A stretch of 64,000 bases of DNA from the NCBI RefSeq assembly GCF_900184225.1, contig NZ_FXWZ01000002.1:186001-250000 (forward strand), written 5' to 3'. Made by a program: the position numbers and the translations under genes. The stretch is from Brevibacterium ihuae. Its GTDB lineage: Bacteria > Actinomycetota > Actinomycetes > Actinomycetales > Brevibacteriaceae. The notes below the pieces were generated by a model, which did no database searches, was not told where the DNA came from, and worked only from the letters and a program-made list of their open reading frames with translations. Positions 18,097 through 27,947 of the stretch are shown here, in pieces (the stretch's first letter is position 1; each line of letters starts with the position of its first letter).

Positions 18097-19137
18097 TCAG
18101 GTCCAGGCGGCCGCGGTGTGCGCCGGGTCCACGGTGTCGTGGGGGAGCGGCGCCTCGGGCGGGGTGCCGTCGCCGAACGGCGAGCCGCCGAACCGCTCGT
18201 CGCGGCCGTGCGGGCTGAACCAGCCGGAGAGATCCGGGCCGACCGGCACGATCTGCGTGGGATTGATGTCGGTGTGGACGATGTAGTAGTGCTCCTTGAT
18301 CTGCACGAAGTCCACGGTGTCGCCGAATCCCGGCGTCTGGAAGAGATCCCGAGCGTAGCCCCAGAGGTTCTCGAAGTCGCTGAGCCGGTTCCGGTTGCAC
18401 TTGAAGTGGGAGTAGTAGACCGGATCGAAGCGCACGAGCGTGGTGAACAGGCGGACGTCGACCTCGGTGATCGCATCCCCCATGAGGAAGCGCCGGTCGG
18501 CCAGCCGGGCCTCGAGCGTGTCGAGCGCGGTGAACAGCCGGTCGAAGGCCGACTCGTACGCCTCCTGCGACCCGGCGAAGCCGCACCGGTACACCCCGTT
18601 GTTGACCTCGGTGAAGATGAGCTTGATGAGCGGGTCCATCTCCGCGCGCAGCGCCTCCGGGTAGAGGTCGGGCGCTCCCTCGCGCTGGAACCGGCGCCAC
18701 TGGGAGGAGAAGTCGAGCGTGATCTGGTTGTAGTCGTTCGTCACGACCTTCCCGCTCGGCACGTCGACGATTGCCGGCACGGTGATGCCGCGCGGGTAGT
18801 CGGGGAACCGGGCGAAGTACGCCTCCTGGAGGCGCTCGATGCCGAGCACGGGATCGCGGCGGTCCGGGTCGAGGTCGAAGGTCCACGAGCGCTTGTCGTG
18901 GGTGGGTCCGGGCATGCCGATCGAGATCGCGTCCTCGAGGCCGAGGAGCCGGCGGACGATCATCGTGCGGTTCGCCCACGGGCAGGCGCGCGCCGCGATG
19001 AGCCGGTAGCGTCCGGCCTCGACCGGCCAGTCCGCCTGCGGGTCGTCGAGGATCCGGTCGGTGATGTAGTTCGTGTCCCGGTTGAACTCCTGGCCCTGAG
19101 TGACGTAGTTGCCCTTGGTGTCGTGCTCGTCGGTCAC
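18097..19137 (-). CDS. Glutathionyl-hydroquinone reductase-like (Xi-class GST) protein
   Basis: This 346-residue protein belongs to the Xi-class glutathione transferase group (YqjG/ECM4-like), which reductively removes thiol adducts from hydroquinones. The nucleophilic Cys is in ARACPWANR near residue 52. The thioredoxin-like domain is followed by the helical domain with TEVNNGVYRCGFA and ITEVDVRLFTTLVRFDPVYY, both family signatures. Actinobacteria mostly use mycothiol, so the true thiol partner may differ; that is inference. The GTG at 19137 has GAGGAGG seven bases upstream. It is divergent from the FUSC-type gene. Confidence 0.87.
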   Translation of the reverse strand: MTDEHDTKGNYVTQGQEFNRDTNYITDRILDDPQADWPVEAGRYRLIAARACPWANRTMIVRRLLGLEDAISIGMPGPTHDKRSWTFDLDPDRRDPVLGIERLQEAYFARFPDYPRGITVPAIVDVPSGKVVTNDYNQITLDFSSQWRRFQREGAPDLYPEALRAEMDPLIKLIFTEVNNGVYRCGFAGSQEAYESAFDRLFTALDTLEARLADRRFLMGDAITEVDVRLFTTLVRFDPVYYSHFKCNRNRLSDFENLWGYARDLFQTPGFGDTVDFVQIKEHYYIVHTDINPTQIVPVGPDLSGWFSPHGRDERFGGSPFGDGTPPEAPLPHDTVDPAHTAAAWT

Positions 19138-19329
19138 GGTGTCCTCCTCTTCGTGACGTGCTGCGATGGCTCCGGTGCCGCTCCGGGGGTGTCCCGGGCG
19201 ACGGCGGGCGGTCCTCATTCATCCTGTCACATGCACCCGGGGGTGCGGATGTGAGACGATCCGGTGCGCGGACTCCGGGCCGGAGGCGCGCAGATCGCCG
19301 GGCGGACGGCAGGGAGAAAGGGACGGAGC

Positions 19330-20415
19330 ATGGGTGCGCTGCGGGTGCCGGGCTGGGTGTGGCCGAGGTCCCTCGGCCGTCTCGATGTCGAAGCCGGGCT
19401 GCGTGCCGGGATCTGCGTGCTCCTGCCGCTCCTCGCGCTGCTGCTCGCCGGCGTCCCGCACCTGTCGGCCTGCATCGCCTTCGCCGCCTTTACCGCGCTC
19501 TACGGCCGCTCGGAGGCCTACCGGTCCCGCTGGGTCACCGTCTGCACCGCCGGGGCCTCGTTCCTCGTCGTCATCGCCGCCGCGATGCTGATCGCGCTCC
19601 TCGGCGGGTCCGCGGTCGCGACGGTGATCGGACTCATCCTCGTCTCCGCCCTCGGCGTCGTGCTCTCCACCGTCATGGGCTGGGTGCCCTTCGGCTCGGT
19701 GTTCTTCGTCTTCGCCTTCGCGGTGATCTCCTCGATCCCGCTCGGCGCGGGGGAGTTCTGGCCGCGGTACGCGCTCTCGGCGGGCACGGTCGTGTTCTGC
19801 GTCCTCGTCGCACTCCTCGGATGGCTGCCGCGCAGGATCCGAGGCGCACATCGGCGGCACCTCCAGCGCCTGCGGAAGGTCGCCCGCACGCCGGCCGCGC
19901 TGCGGGATCCCGTCGTGTGGCTCCATGCGGGGGAGACCGCGCTCGGCGTGGTGACCGCCCTCCTGATCGCCGCGGGCCTCGGCCTCAGCCGCTCGTACTG
20001 GGCCGCCGTCGCGGTCGCGGCCTGCATGCCCCGGCCGCACGCGCCCCGGCAGGTCACCCGGATCGCCCACCGGGTCCTCGGCACCGCCGTCGGGGTGGTC
20101 GTCACCGGCCTCGTGCTGCTCCTGGAGCCCTCGATCTGGCTCACCATCGTCATCGCCGCGGTGTGCCAGGTGCTCGCGGAGCTCTTCGTCGGTCAGGCGT
20201 ACTGGTTCGCCCTGCTCTTCATCACCCCGCTCGCGCTGCTCGTGGGGCAGCTCTCCGCCCCGGCGCCGGTGTCGCTCATCCTCACCCACCGGGTGCTCGA
20301 CACGACGATCGGCGGCGCGGTGCCCCTCGTCCTCGTGCTCGCCGGCACCGGAGCGGCGGTGACCTGGCGGGAGTCGCGGCGCCGCGACGACGACGGGGCC
20401 GCCGCGAGGGCGTGA
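19330..20415 (+). CDS. FUSC family (aromatic-acid exporter-like) membrane protein
   Basis: This 361-residue membrane protein has two blocks of hydrophobic helices, about residues 20-165 and 195-345, separated by a basic stretch (RRIRGAHRRHLQRL). The layout and the C-terminal SRSYWAAVAVAACMPRPHAP segment resemble FUSC/ArAE-type proteins linked to efflux of aromatic compounds. The ATG at 19330 has GGACGGAG just upstream. It stands alone, divergent from the hydroquinone reductase; a shared role in quinone or aromatic stress is possible but unproved. Confidence 0.7.
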   Translation: MGALRVPGWVWPRSLGRLDVEAGLRAGICVLLPLLALLLAGVPHLSACIAFAAFTALYGRSEAYRSRWVTVCTAGASFLVVIAAAMLIALLGGSAVATVIGLILVSALGVVLSTVMGWVPFGSVFFVFAFAVISSIPLGAGEFWPRYALSAGTVVFCVLVALLGWLPRRIRGAHRRHLQRLRKVARTPAALRDPVVWLHAGETALGVVTALLIAAGLGLSRSYWAAVAVAACMPRPHAPRQVTRIAHRVLGTAVGVVVTGLVLLLEPSIWLTIVIAAVCQVLAELFVGQAYWFALLFITPLALLVGQLSAPAPVSLILTHRVLDTTIGGAVPLVLVLAGTGAAVTWRESRRRDDDGAAARA

Positions 20416-20442
20416 ACCCCCTGCGACGGCCCCACGGCCACA

Positions 20443-20460
20443 GCGCTCAGGACTGAGCGC
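20443..20460. terminator. Short palindrome at the convergent gene ends
   Basis: GCGCTCAG and CTGAGCGC face each other around two bases and include the stop codon of the acyl-CoA ligase gene. It may act as a weak bidirectional terminator. Confidence 0.35.
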
Positions 20461-22258
20461 CGCCGCCGTAGATCGATTCGATGTCCTCGGCGAAGTCGCG
20501 GTCGATGAGGTGGCGCTTGACCGACTGCTTCGCCGACAGGTACCCGTTCTGCTCGGTGAGCTCGGTGGGGACGATCCGGAACTCCCTGATGCTCTCGGCC
20601 TTCGACACCGTCTGGTTCGCGCGGTCGATCGCCCGCGACACCGCCTGCCGCACGCGCTCGTTGCCGGCGGCCTCCTCGAGCGACATCGCCGGCAGGCCCT
20701 TGTTCTCGAGCCAGGCGGGCAGCATCTCCGGGTCGAGGAAGATCAGCGCGGAGATGAACTTGCGGTTGTCGCCGATGACGACCGGCTGGCCGATGATCGG
20801 GTGCCGGCGCAGCTGGTCCTCGAGCGGTGCGGGGGCGACGTTCTTGCCGCTCGAGGTGACGATGAGCTCCTTCTTCCGGCCGGTGATCCGGAGGTAGCCG
20901 TCGGAGTCGAGCTGTCCGATGTCCCCGGTGGCGAACCAGCCGTCGACGAAGGTCTCCGCGGTCGCCTTCTCGTTCTTCCAGTACTCGCGGAACACGCTCA
21001 CACCCTTGGCGAGGACCTCGCCGTCGGGGGCGATCGCGATCGCGCAGCCCGGCAGCGGCACGCCGACGGTGCCGATCTTCGAGTTCGCGGACACGTTGAC
21101 AGTGATCGGCGCGGTGGTCTCGGTGAGGCCGTAGCCCTCGAGGACGGTGAGGCCGATGCCGCGGTAGAAGTGGCCGAGGTGCTCGCCGAGGGGCCCGCCG
21201 CCGGACACCGCATGGGTGGCATCGCCGCCCATCACCGCGCGGAGCTTCGAGTACACGAGGCGGTCGAAGAGCGCATGCTGGACCCGCACGCCCAGCGGCA
21301 CCGAGCCGGTGTCGAGCGCACGCGAGTAGGCGACCGCGACGGACTCGGCGCGACGGAAGATCTTCCCCCGGCCGCCGGCCTCGGCCTTGGCGAGCGCGGA
21401 GTTGAAGACCTTCTCGAACACGCGCGGCACGCCGAGGATGAAGTTCGGCTTGAACGTGCCGAGGGAGTCGGTGAGCTTGGTGAGGTCCGCGCTGTGGGCG
21501 AGGACCACGCCGTTGCTGATCGAGAGCACCTGGATGAAGCGGGCGAACACGTGCGCGAGGGGGATGAACAGCAGGCACCGGTTCCCAGGCCTGACGACCT
21601 CGGAGATCTGGTGGGCGGCGGCCTGCGAGGTCTGCACGAAGTTCGCGTGGGTGAGCACGCAGCCCTTCGACTTGCCGGTGGTGCCGGAGGTGTAGATGAG
21701 CGTGGCGACGTCCTCGGAGCGGACGGCGGCGCGGCGGGATTCGAGCAGCTCGTCGGACACCGACTCCCCGGCGGCGCGGAGCTCGGCGAGCCCCGCTTCG
21801 TCGTAGATCCAGATCGTCGCCTCGCGCCCCTCGGTGGCGCGCACGATGCGCTGCGCGTGCTCCTGGGACTGGACGAAGCCGCAGGTGACCTCGGCGTCCT
21901 CGATCATCCACGTGAGCTGATCGTTCGACGAGGTCTCGTAGAACGGCACGGTGATGCCGCCGGCGTACCAGATCGCGTAGTCCGCGAGCGTCCATTCGTA
22001 GGCGGTCTGGCCGAACAGGCCCACCCGCTGGCCCACCTCGACGCCCCGGGCGACGAGGCCGCGGGCCACCGAGCGGACGTCGTCGAGGAACTCCTGCGCC
22101 GACACCTCCGCCCAGCCGTCGCCGGCCGGACGGGCGAGCAGGGGCGCCTGCGGGTCGGTCGCGACCCGGGCGAGCAGGACGTCGGTGGTCGACGACGCGG
22201 TGTCGAGCTCGAACCCCTCGACGGGGGTGACCGACTGGACCATGGTGCTCTCTGACAT
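20447..22258 (-). CDS. Long-chain acyl-CoA synthetase (FadD15-like)
   Basis: A 603-residue AMP-forming ligase that activates fatty acids to acyl-CoA through an acyl-adenylate. The P-loop-like LIYTSGTTGKSKGC is near residue 180, the EGYGLTET adenylate motif is near 385, the DGWFATGD motif is near 455, and the catalytic Lys is in the region after SSGKNVAPAPLED. The order and the early QTAYEW segment fit the long-chain FadD15/ACSL branch. The ATG at 22258 has AAGGAGAT eight bases upstream. It is divergent from leuS. Confidence 0.9.
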   Translation of the reverse strand: MSESTMVQSVTPVEGFELDTASSTTDVLLARVATDPQAPLLARPAGDGWAEVSAQEFLDDVRSVARGLVARGVEVGQRVGLFGQTAYEWTLADYAIWYAGGITVPFYETSSNDQLTWMIEDAEVTCGFVQSQEHAQRIVRATEGREATIWIYDEAGLAELRAAGESVSDELLESRRAAVRSEDVATLIYTSGTTGKSKGCVLTHANFVQTSQAAAHQISEVVRPGNRCLLFIPLAHVFARFIQVLSISNGVVLAHSADLTKLTDSLGTFKPNFILGVPRVFEKVFNSALAKAEAGGRGKIFRRAESVAVAYSRALDTGSVPLGVRVQHALFDRLVYSKLRAVMGGDATHAVSGGGPLGEHLGHFYRGIGLTVLEGYGLTETTAPITVNVSANSKIGTVGVPLPGCAIAIAPDGEVLAKGVSVFREYWKNEKATAETFVDGWFATGDIGQLDSDGYLRITGRKKELIVTSSGKNVAPAPLEDQLRRHPIIGQPVVIGDNRKFISALIFLDPEMLPAWLENKGLPAMSLEEAAGNERVRQAVSRAIDRANQTVSKAESIREFRIVPTELTEQNGYLSAKQSVKRHLIDRDFAEDIESIYGGGAQS

Positions 22259-22585
22259 GTGCACATCTCCTTCGATTGCGACCGGTTCGCGGGCGCACAC
22301 GGGAATCCGGTGCGCACGGCATCGCCCTCGATCCTATGGCGGATCGGCGGCGCGCGGAGGACTGCTGCGGGGAATCGTTGCCGTTTCTCCACACTTCCCC
22401 GGCGGGTGCCGACCGCCGTTCCTGGCTCGGGGACTACTGCTGAGTAGTCCGCCGGGAGCGGCTGAGCGGCGGAGCCGGGGTGTCGCCGTCACCGCACCGG
22501 CGTCGCAGCGCCCGGCGCCGCCTCGCGGGGTGCGGGGGCAGGGCGTACCATGGAGAGGTTGATCTCCGCACGTGAAAGGACCCCC
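22259..22585. other. fadD-leuS divergent intergenic region with inverted repeat
   Basis: The gap contains a perfect 8-bp inverted repeat, GGACTACT-GCTG-AGTAGTCC, at 22431-22450, a possible operator or leader hairpin. A TACCAT at 22546-22551 could be the leuS -10. A TAGGAT on the minus strand (22331-22336) could serve the ligase gene. No open frame is convincing. Confidence 0.5.
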
Positions 22586-25459
22586 ATGAGCTCTGCCGTC
22601 GAGCAGCCCGATCCCGTCGACTTCCGCTATGACGCGGAGCTCGCCGGGCGGATCGAGACGAAGTGGCAGCAGCGGTGGCAGGACGAGCGGACCTTCGCCG
22701 CGCCCAATCCGGTGGGCGACCTCTCCGCGGTGCCCCGCGGGGTGCGGGCCGAGGACCTCGAGCCGGTCTACCTCATGGACATGTTCCCGTACCCCTCGGG
22801 CAAGGGGCTGCACGTCGGGCATCCGCTCGGCTACCTCGCCGTCGACGTCTTCGCGCGGTTCAACCGGATGCTCGGCCGGAACGTCATGCACGCCCTCGGC
22901 TACGATGCCTTCGGCCTGCCCGCCGAGCAGTACGCGGTGCAGACCGGTCAGCACCCCCGGGTGACCACTGAGGAGAACATCGCGAACATGCGCCGGCAGC
23001 TGCGCCGGCTCGGCCTCGGTCACGACGACGCCCGGACGTTCGCGACGACGGATCCGGAGTTCGTCAAGTGGACGCAGTGGATCTTCCTCCAGATCTTCAA
23101 CTCGTGGTACGACCCCGAGGCCCGCGACGGGCAGGGCGGCGCCCGCCCGATCGCCGAGCTCGTCGCGCAGTTCGAGGCCGGCCGCGACACCGGGACCGGC
23201 GAGCCGTGGTCGGCCCTCGACCCCGCTGAGCGCGAGGCGGTCCTCCAGCAGCACCGTCTCGCGTACGTCTCCGACGCGCCCGTCAACTGGTGCCCGGGGC
23301 TCGGCACCGTGCTCGCGAACGAGGAGGTCACCGTCGAGGGCCGCTCCGAGCGCGGCAACTTCCCCGTCTACACCCGCCGCCTCAAGCAGTGGAACATGCG
23401 GATCACCGCGTACGCCGACCGGCTCGCCGACGACCTCGACGCCGTCGACTGGCCGTCGGCGGTCAAGCACATGCAGCGCAACTGGATCGGCCGCTCCACC
23501 GGCGCCTTCCTCACCTTCACCGCGCCCGGCGACATCGCCGTCGAGGTCTACACCACCCGCCCGGACACCCTGTTCGGCGCGACCTCGCTCGTGCTCAGCC
23601 CCGAGCACCCGCTCGTCGACGCGCTCACCGCCGATTCCTACGCCGCGGACGTGCCGGAGACCTGGCGCGGCGGTGCGGAGACCCCGGCCGAGGCGATCGC
23701 CGCCTACCAGCGCCGGGCCGCCCGGATGACGCCCGCCGAACGTCAGGAGAACCGCGAGAAGACCGGCGTGTACACCGGCACCTCGGTGGTCAACCCCGCG
23801 ACCGGGAACGCGATGCCGGTGTTCGTCGCCGACTACGTGCTCATGGGCTACGGCACGGGCGCCGTCATGGGCGTGCCGGCCGAGGACCAGCGCGACTGGG
23901 ACTTCGCCCGGACCTTCGGGCTGCCCTACATCCGCACGGTGCAGCCGGCCGAGGGCCACGACGAGGACTCCGCCTACACCGGCGATGGTGAGAAGATCAA
24001 TTCCTCGAACGCGGAGATCGACCTCGACGGGACGAGCGTCGACGAGGCCAAGGAGCGGATGCTCGAGTGGCTCTCCGGCAAGGGGCTGGCGCGGGCGACC
24101 ACCCAGTACCGGCTCCGCGACTGGCTGTTCTCCCGGCAGCGCTACTGGGGCGAGCCGTTCCCCATCGTCTACGACGAGCACGGCACGCCGATCGCGCTGC
24201 CGGAGGACCAGCTGCCCGTCGACCTGCCCGAGGTGCCCGACTTCTCACCGCGGACCTTCGACGCCGACGACCTCGAGAGCGAGCCGGAGCCCCCGCTCGG
24301 CCGCAACGCCGACTGGGTGAACGTCACGCTCGACCTCGGCGACGGGCCGAAGCAGTACCGCCGGGAGACGAACACCATGCCCAACTGGGCGGGCTCCTCG
24401 TGGTACCAGCTGCGCTACGCCGATCCGCACAACGACGAGAAGCTCGTCGACCCCGCGAACGAGGCGTACTGGCTCGGCCCGAAGTCCCCGGGCGGCTCCG
24501 GGGGAGTCGACCTCTACGTCGGCGGCGTCGAGCACGCCGTCCTCCACCTCCTCTACGCCCGGTTCTGGCACAAGGTGCTGTTCGACCTCGGGCACGTGAG
24601 CTCGTTCGAGCCGTTCCACAAGCTCATCAACCAGGGCTACATCCAGGCCTACGCCTACACCGACTCCCGCGGCGCCTACGTCCCGGCCGAGGAGGTCGAG
24701 GAGCGCGTCGACGGCTCGACCTCGACGTACTGGTACCAGGGCCAGGAGGTCGCGCGCGAGTACGGCAAGATGGGCAAGTCGCTCAAGAACATGGTGACCC
24801 CCGACCAGATGTACGCCGAGTACGGGGCGGACACCTTCCGCGTCTACGAGATGGCGATGGGACCGCTCGAGCTCTCCCGCGCGTGGGAGACGCGCGCGGT
24901 GAGCGGCGCGCAGCGATTCCTCCAGCGGGTGTGGCGGCTCGTCGTCGACGAGGCCACCGGCGCGTCGACCGTCACCGAGGAGCCGGCGGACGAGGCGACG
25001 CGCACGGTCCTCCACGAGACGATCGCCGGAGTCCGCGACGACATGGAGCACTTCCGCTTCAACACCGCGATCGCCAAGCTCATCGTCCTCACCAACCACC
25101 TCACCAAGGTGGGCACCGCCCCGCGCGAGGTCATCGAGCCGCTGACGATCATGCTCGCCCCGCTCGCCCCGCACATCGCCGAGGAGATCTGGGAGATGCT
25201 CGGGTACACGGAGACGATCACCTATGTGCCGTTCCCGGTGCACGACGAGTCCTACCTCGTGCCCGACACCGTGACGTGCGTCGTGCAGGTCAAGGGCAAG
25301 GTGCGCGATCGCCTCGAGGTCGCCCCCGACATCGATGCCGCCGAGCTCGAGCGCCTCGCGCTCGAGTCGCGCGGCGCCCAGCGCTCGCTCGCCGGCGCCG
25401 GGGTCCGGAAGGTCATCGTGCGGGCGCCCAAGCTCGTCAACATCGTCCCCGACGCCTGA
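22586..25459 (+). CDS. leuS: Leucine-tRNA ligase
   Basis: Leucyl-tRNA synthetase charges tRNA-Leu and edits misactivated amino acids. The class I HIGH-like motif [12 protein letters not shown] is near residue 75 and the KMSKS-like GKMGKSLKN is near 740. The CP1 editing domain with [11 protein letters not shown] and the [18 protein letters not shown] segment is complete, and the anticodon-binding and C-terminal domains are present. The 957-residue length is usual for actinobacteria. The ATG at 22586 has GAAAGGA upstream; an earlier in-frame ATG at 22550 lacks one. Confidence 0.98.
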   Translation: MSSAVEQPDPVDFRYDAELAGRIETKWQQRWQDERTFAAPNPVGDLSAVPRGVRAEDLEPVYLMDMFPYPSGKGLHVGHPLGYLAVDVFARFNRMLGRNVMHALGYDAFGLPAEQYAVQTGQHPRVTTEENIANMRRQLRRLGLGHDDARTFATTDPEFVKWTQWIFLQIFNSWYDPEARDGQGGARPIAELVAQFEAGRDTGTGEPWSALDPAEREAVLQQHRLAYVSDAPVNWCPGLGTVLANEEVTVEGRSERGNFPVYTRRLKQWNMRITAYADRLADDLDAVDWPSAVKHMQRNWIGRSTGAFLTFTAPGDIAVEVYTTRPDTLFGATSLVLSPEHPLVDALTADSYAADVPETWRGGAETPAEAIAAYQRRAARMTPAERQENREKTGVYTGTSVVNPATGNAMPVFVADYVLMGYGTGAVMGVPAEDQRDWDFARTFGLPYIRTVQPAEGHDEDSAYTGDGEKINSSNAEIDLDGTSVDEAKERMLEWLSGKGLARATTQYRLRDWLFSRQRYWGEPFPIVYDEHGTPIALPEDQLPVDLPEVPDFSPRTFDADDLESEPEPPLGRNADWVNVTLDLGDGPKQYRRETNTMPNWAGSSWYQLRYADPHNDEKLVDPANEAYWLGPKSPGGSGGVDLYVGGVEHAVLHLLYARFWHKVLFDLGHVSSFEPFHKLINQGYIQAYAYTDSRGAYVPAEEVEERVDGSTSTYWYQGQEVAREYGKMGKSLKNMVTPDQMYAEYGADTFRVYEMAMGPLELSRAWETRAVSGAQRFLQRVWRLVVDEATGASTVTEEPADEATRTVLHETIAGVRDDMEHFRFNTAIAKLIVLTNHLTKVGTAPREVIEPLTIMLAPLAPHIAEEIWEMLGYTETITYVPFPVHDESYLVPDTVTCVVQVKGKVRDRLEVAPDIDAAELERLALESRGAQRSLAGAGVRKVIVRAPKLVNIVPDA

Positions 25460-25470
25460 GGGTCGAGCAC

Positions 25471-25498
25471 CCCGGCGGGGCGGGTGCGCCCCGCCGGG
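25471..25498 (+). terminator. leuS terminator hairpin
   Basis: An 11-bp GC stem (CCCGGCGGGGC with GCCCCGCCGGG) with a 6-base loop begins 11 bases after the leuS stop. Confidence 0.7.
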
Positions 25499-25537
25499 TG
25501 AAACACCCGTGTCACATCGAGCCGATATCCTGAGCGC

Positions 25538-26365
25538 ATGAGTGCTTTCGCCGACACCATCCGCCAGGCCCTCGGGGTGCAGCCGACGATCGATCCGGCG
25601 CGCGAGGTCGAGCGCCGCGTCCAGTTCCTCGTCGAGTACTGCCTCACCGCCGGGGCCGCGGGATTCGTGCTCGGGATCTCCGGCGGGCAGGATTCGACGC
25701 TCGCCGGGCGCCTCGCCCAGCTCGCCGCGGAGGAGCTGCGGCGGCGCCGGCACGGGGCGCAGTTCTGCGCCGTGCGCCTGCCGTACCGCACCCAGCACGA
25801 CGAGGACGACGCCCAGATCGCGCTCAGGTTCATCACCGCGGACGAGGTCCTCACCGTCAACATCGCCGGCGGCACCGACGGGATGGCCGCCGACCTCGAC
25901 ACGGCGCTCGGCCACCCGATCACCGATTTCAACAAGGGCAACGTCAAGGCCCGGATGCGGATGGTGGCGCAGTACGCGATCGGCGCGGAGCGCAGGCTCC
26001 TCGTCATCGGCACCGACCACGCGGCGGAGGCGGTCACCGGGTTCTTCACCAAGCACGGCGACGGAGCCGCGGACATCCTCCCGCTCGCGGGCCTGACGAA
26101 GCGCCAGGGCAAGCAGCTGCTCGCCCACCTCGGCGCCCCGGAGAGCACCTACCTCAAGGCGCCGACCGCGGACCTGCTCGACGACCAGCCCGGTCAGACC
26201 GACGAGTCCTCGCTCGGGCTCACCTATGAGCAGATCGACGACTACCTCGAGGGCCGCGAGGTCGACCCGGCGGTCGCGGAGAGGATCGAGGCCCGGTACT
26301 GCTCGACCGAGCACAAGCGGCGGACCCCGGTCGACCCGCAGGACTCGTGGTGGATCCGGCAGTAG
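25538..26365 (+). CDS. nadE: Ammonia-dependent NAD synthetase
   Basis: NadE makes NAD from deamido-NAD, ATP and ammonia, the last step of NAD synthesis. The pyrophosphatase loop [14 protein letters not shown] is near residue 47. [32 protein letters not shown] and the C-terminal HKRRTP are all family signatures. The length of 275 residues shows the short form with no glutaminase domain. A TATCCT at 25526-25531 ends six bases before the ATG, so the message may be leaderless. Confidence 0.96.
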   Translation: MSAFADTIRQALGVQPTIDPAREVERRVQFLVEYCLTAGAAGFVLGISGGQDSTLAGRLAQLAAEELRRRRHGAQFCAVRLPYRTQHDEDDAQIALRFITADEVLTVNIAGGTDGMAADLDTALGHPITDFNKGNVKARMRMVAQYAIGAERRLLVIGTDHAAEAVTGFFTKHGDGAADILPLAGLTKRQGKQLLAHLGAPESTYLKAPTADLLDDQPGQTDESSLGLTYEQIDDYLEGREVDPAVAERIEARYCSTEHKRRTPVDPQDSWWIRQ

Positions 26366-26374
26366 CCGTCCGTC

Positions 26375-26722
26375 TCAGTTGCCGCCCACGGCGAACCCGG
26401 CGGCTGCCGCGAGCGCGCTGAGCAGCAGGGTGCCTGCGGCGTAGAGCACCGCCGCCGTCCTGCGGGACGCGAGCAGCAGGCGCCAGACGTCGACGAACGC
26501 GGTCGAGAACGTCGTGAAGGACCCGAGGAACCCGGTGCCGAGCACGACCCCTGCGGCATCCGACGACCCGGCGACGAGCCCGAGCGCGGCGCTGCCGACG
26601 ATGTTGACGAACAGGATCGACAGCGGTCGCGCAGTCTCCGGGAGGATGCGCGTGAGCCCGGTATCGAGCACGTGGCGCACGACGGCACCCGCTCCTCCCG
26701 CGAGGCAGAGGAGGGCGATCAT
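26375..26722 (-). CDS. crcB: CrcB/Fluc fluoride channel subunit
   Basis: A 115-residue, four-helix protein of the Fluc (CrcB) fluoride channel family. It has the diagnostic GGAGAVVRHVL at residues 9-19, NIVGSAALG near 40 and GFLGSFTTFSTAF near 70, the last carrying the Phe and Thr residues that line the pore. It overlaps the second crcB by four bases (ATGA). Paired short CrcB genes usually make a heterodimeric channel. No fluoride riboswitch was recognised upstream. Confidence 0.93.
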   Translation of the reverse strand: MIALLCLAGGAGAVVRHVLDTGLTRILPETARPLSILFVNIVGSAALGLVAGSSDAAGVVLGTGFLGSFTTFSTAFVDVWRLLLASRRTAAVLYAAGTLLLSALAAAAGFAVGGN

Positions 26723-27159
26723 CGGCCGCCCCTGGGAGCCAGCGCGGCATCCGTCCCGGCCGGGGAGCCGTCCGGGCGACGCAGGTGCGATCCGACCCAC
26801 CAGCCGAGGGCAGCGATGAGCACCCCGCCGACGGCGAATCCGGCTCCGGCGACGACGGCGGCGACCGGATCCGTCGCGACGAGCCGCGCGCCGAGCGCTG
26901 AGCACGTGGTGAGCGAGCCGCAGATGCCGGTGCCGAGGAACAGTCGGAGGCCCCGGGCGCGCGGGGTGTCGCGGTGGAGGAGTGTGCTGAGGAGAAGACC
27001 GAGGACGCCGGTGCCGATCCCGTTGACGAGCGCGAGCGGGACGAATCCGGGGAGGTCATCCGGTCCCGCAGTGAGGGCCGCGCGCAGCGCGGTGCCGACG
27101 ATCCCGCCGCCGAACACGAGGAGCAGCGCCCCGGGTCCGAGGGCGCGGGCGGCGCTCAT
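26719..27159 (-). CDS. crcB: CrcB/Fluc fluoride channel subunit, second copy
   Basis: A 146-residue CrcB family protein with GGGIVGTALRAAL, VNGIGTGVLG and GICGSLTTCSALG in the expected positions. In this copy the pore segment reads LTTCSAL where its partner has FTTFSTA, so the two differ at the phenylalanine box. A charged C-terminal tail of about 25 residues follows the last helix. It overlaps both neighbours by four bases and is the middle gene of a three-gene operon. Confidence 0.9.
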   Translation of the reverse strand: MSAARALGPGALLLVFGGGIVGTALRAALTAGPDDLPGFVPLALVNGIGTGVLGLLLSTLLHRDTPRARGLRLFLGTGICGSLTTCSALGARLVATDPVAAVVAGAGFAVGGVLIAALGWWVGSHLRRPDGSPAGTDAALAPRGGR

Positions 27160-27839
27160 CCCAGGACGTCGTTCTCCAGCGCGGTGCGCTCGAAGGCCTG
27201 CCGGGCGCGGACGAAGGCGTCGATCCGCTGCTCCCCGGTCTCACGCGCCTCGGCGAACTCGCGCCAGCCGCCCTCGCGCTCGTCCCCGGGCATGATCTCG
27301 AGGCGGCCTGCGGTGTCCTGCGTCTGCTCGCCGAACCATGCGGAGAGCGCGGCCCCGGCGCGGTGGAGATCCATGAAGGCGAAGTGCGAGGCGGGGTTCT
27401 CGAAGCTCGTGTGCGAGAACTCGTCGAGGAACGTCCGGAGCGGATCGAGCAGCCCGGCGGGCACCGGGCTGAAGCCCGACTCGATGCGCAGCTCCTGGAT
27501 CAGACCGGAGCCGGTGGGGAACAGCTCGCGGATGCGCTCGGCGCGCACGGTGTCGGCGCTCGGCTCGTCCTCGGCGACGGGGCTCAGGGTCACCCCGCCG
27601 ATCGCGGCGTGGGCCTGTGCGAGCCGGGCGTTGAGGTCGTCGATGCGATCCTGGGTGCGCGTCCACTCGAGGAACCACAGGAGCAGGACCCCGATGACGA
27701 CGAGGACGCCGAGCAGGCCGATGATCCACGCGGAGGGATGGATCGGCGGGACGAGGAAGAGGATGAGGAGCACGCAGGCGGTGGCTCCGAGCAGCAGGGC
27801 CGCCGGGGAGTTGACGAGGAAATCACCGAAACGCTTCAC
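27156..27839 (-). CDS. Membrane-anchored protein of unknown function
   Basis: I do not recognise this 227-residue protein. Two hydrophobic segments at about residues 12-30 and 36-54 form an N-terminal hairpin. A short coiled-coil-like stretch follows (QDRIDDLNARLAQAHA), then a soluble domain ending in a charged helix. GTG at 27839 was chosen because the frame above it has no membrane-protein character. A TACGCT a few bases upstream could be a -10, making the transcript leaderless. It leads the crcB operon with ATGA overlap, but a role in fluoride export is not implied. Confidence 0.65.
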   Translation of the reverse strand: MKRFGDFLVNSPAALLLGATACVLLILFLVPPIHPSAWIIGLLGVLVVIGVLLLWFLEWTRTQDRIDDLNARLAQAHAAIGGVTLSPVAEDEPSADTVRAERIRELFPTGSGLIQELRIESGFSPVPAGLLDPLRTFLDEFSHTSFENPASHFAFMDLHRAGAALSAWFGEQTQDTAGRLEIMPGDEREGGWREFAEARETGEQRIDAFVRARQAFERTALENDVLG

Positions 27840-27947
27840 GCCCCCAGCGTAGCCAATGCGCGTCCGGCCGATGCGCGGGAGAGAACCGTGTCGCTCTATG
27901 CTGGGGACGGGCGCCCCGCCCATCGTCGAGAGCAAGGACGGAAGAGC

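Noticed and set aside
27840..27947. Possible fluoride riboswitch for the crcB operon
   Set aside because: The short region upstream of the operon shows no recognisable fluoride-aptamer core, and the first gene is probably leaderless.
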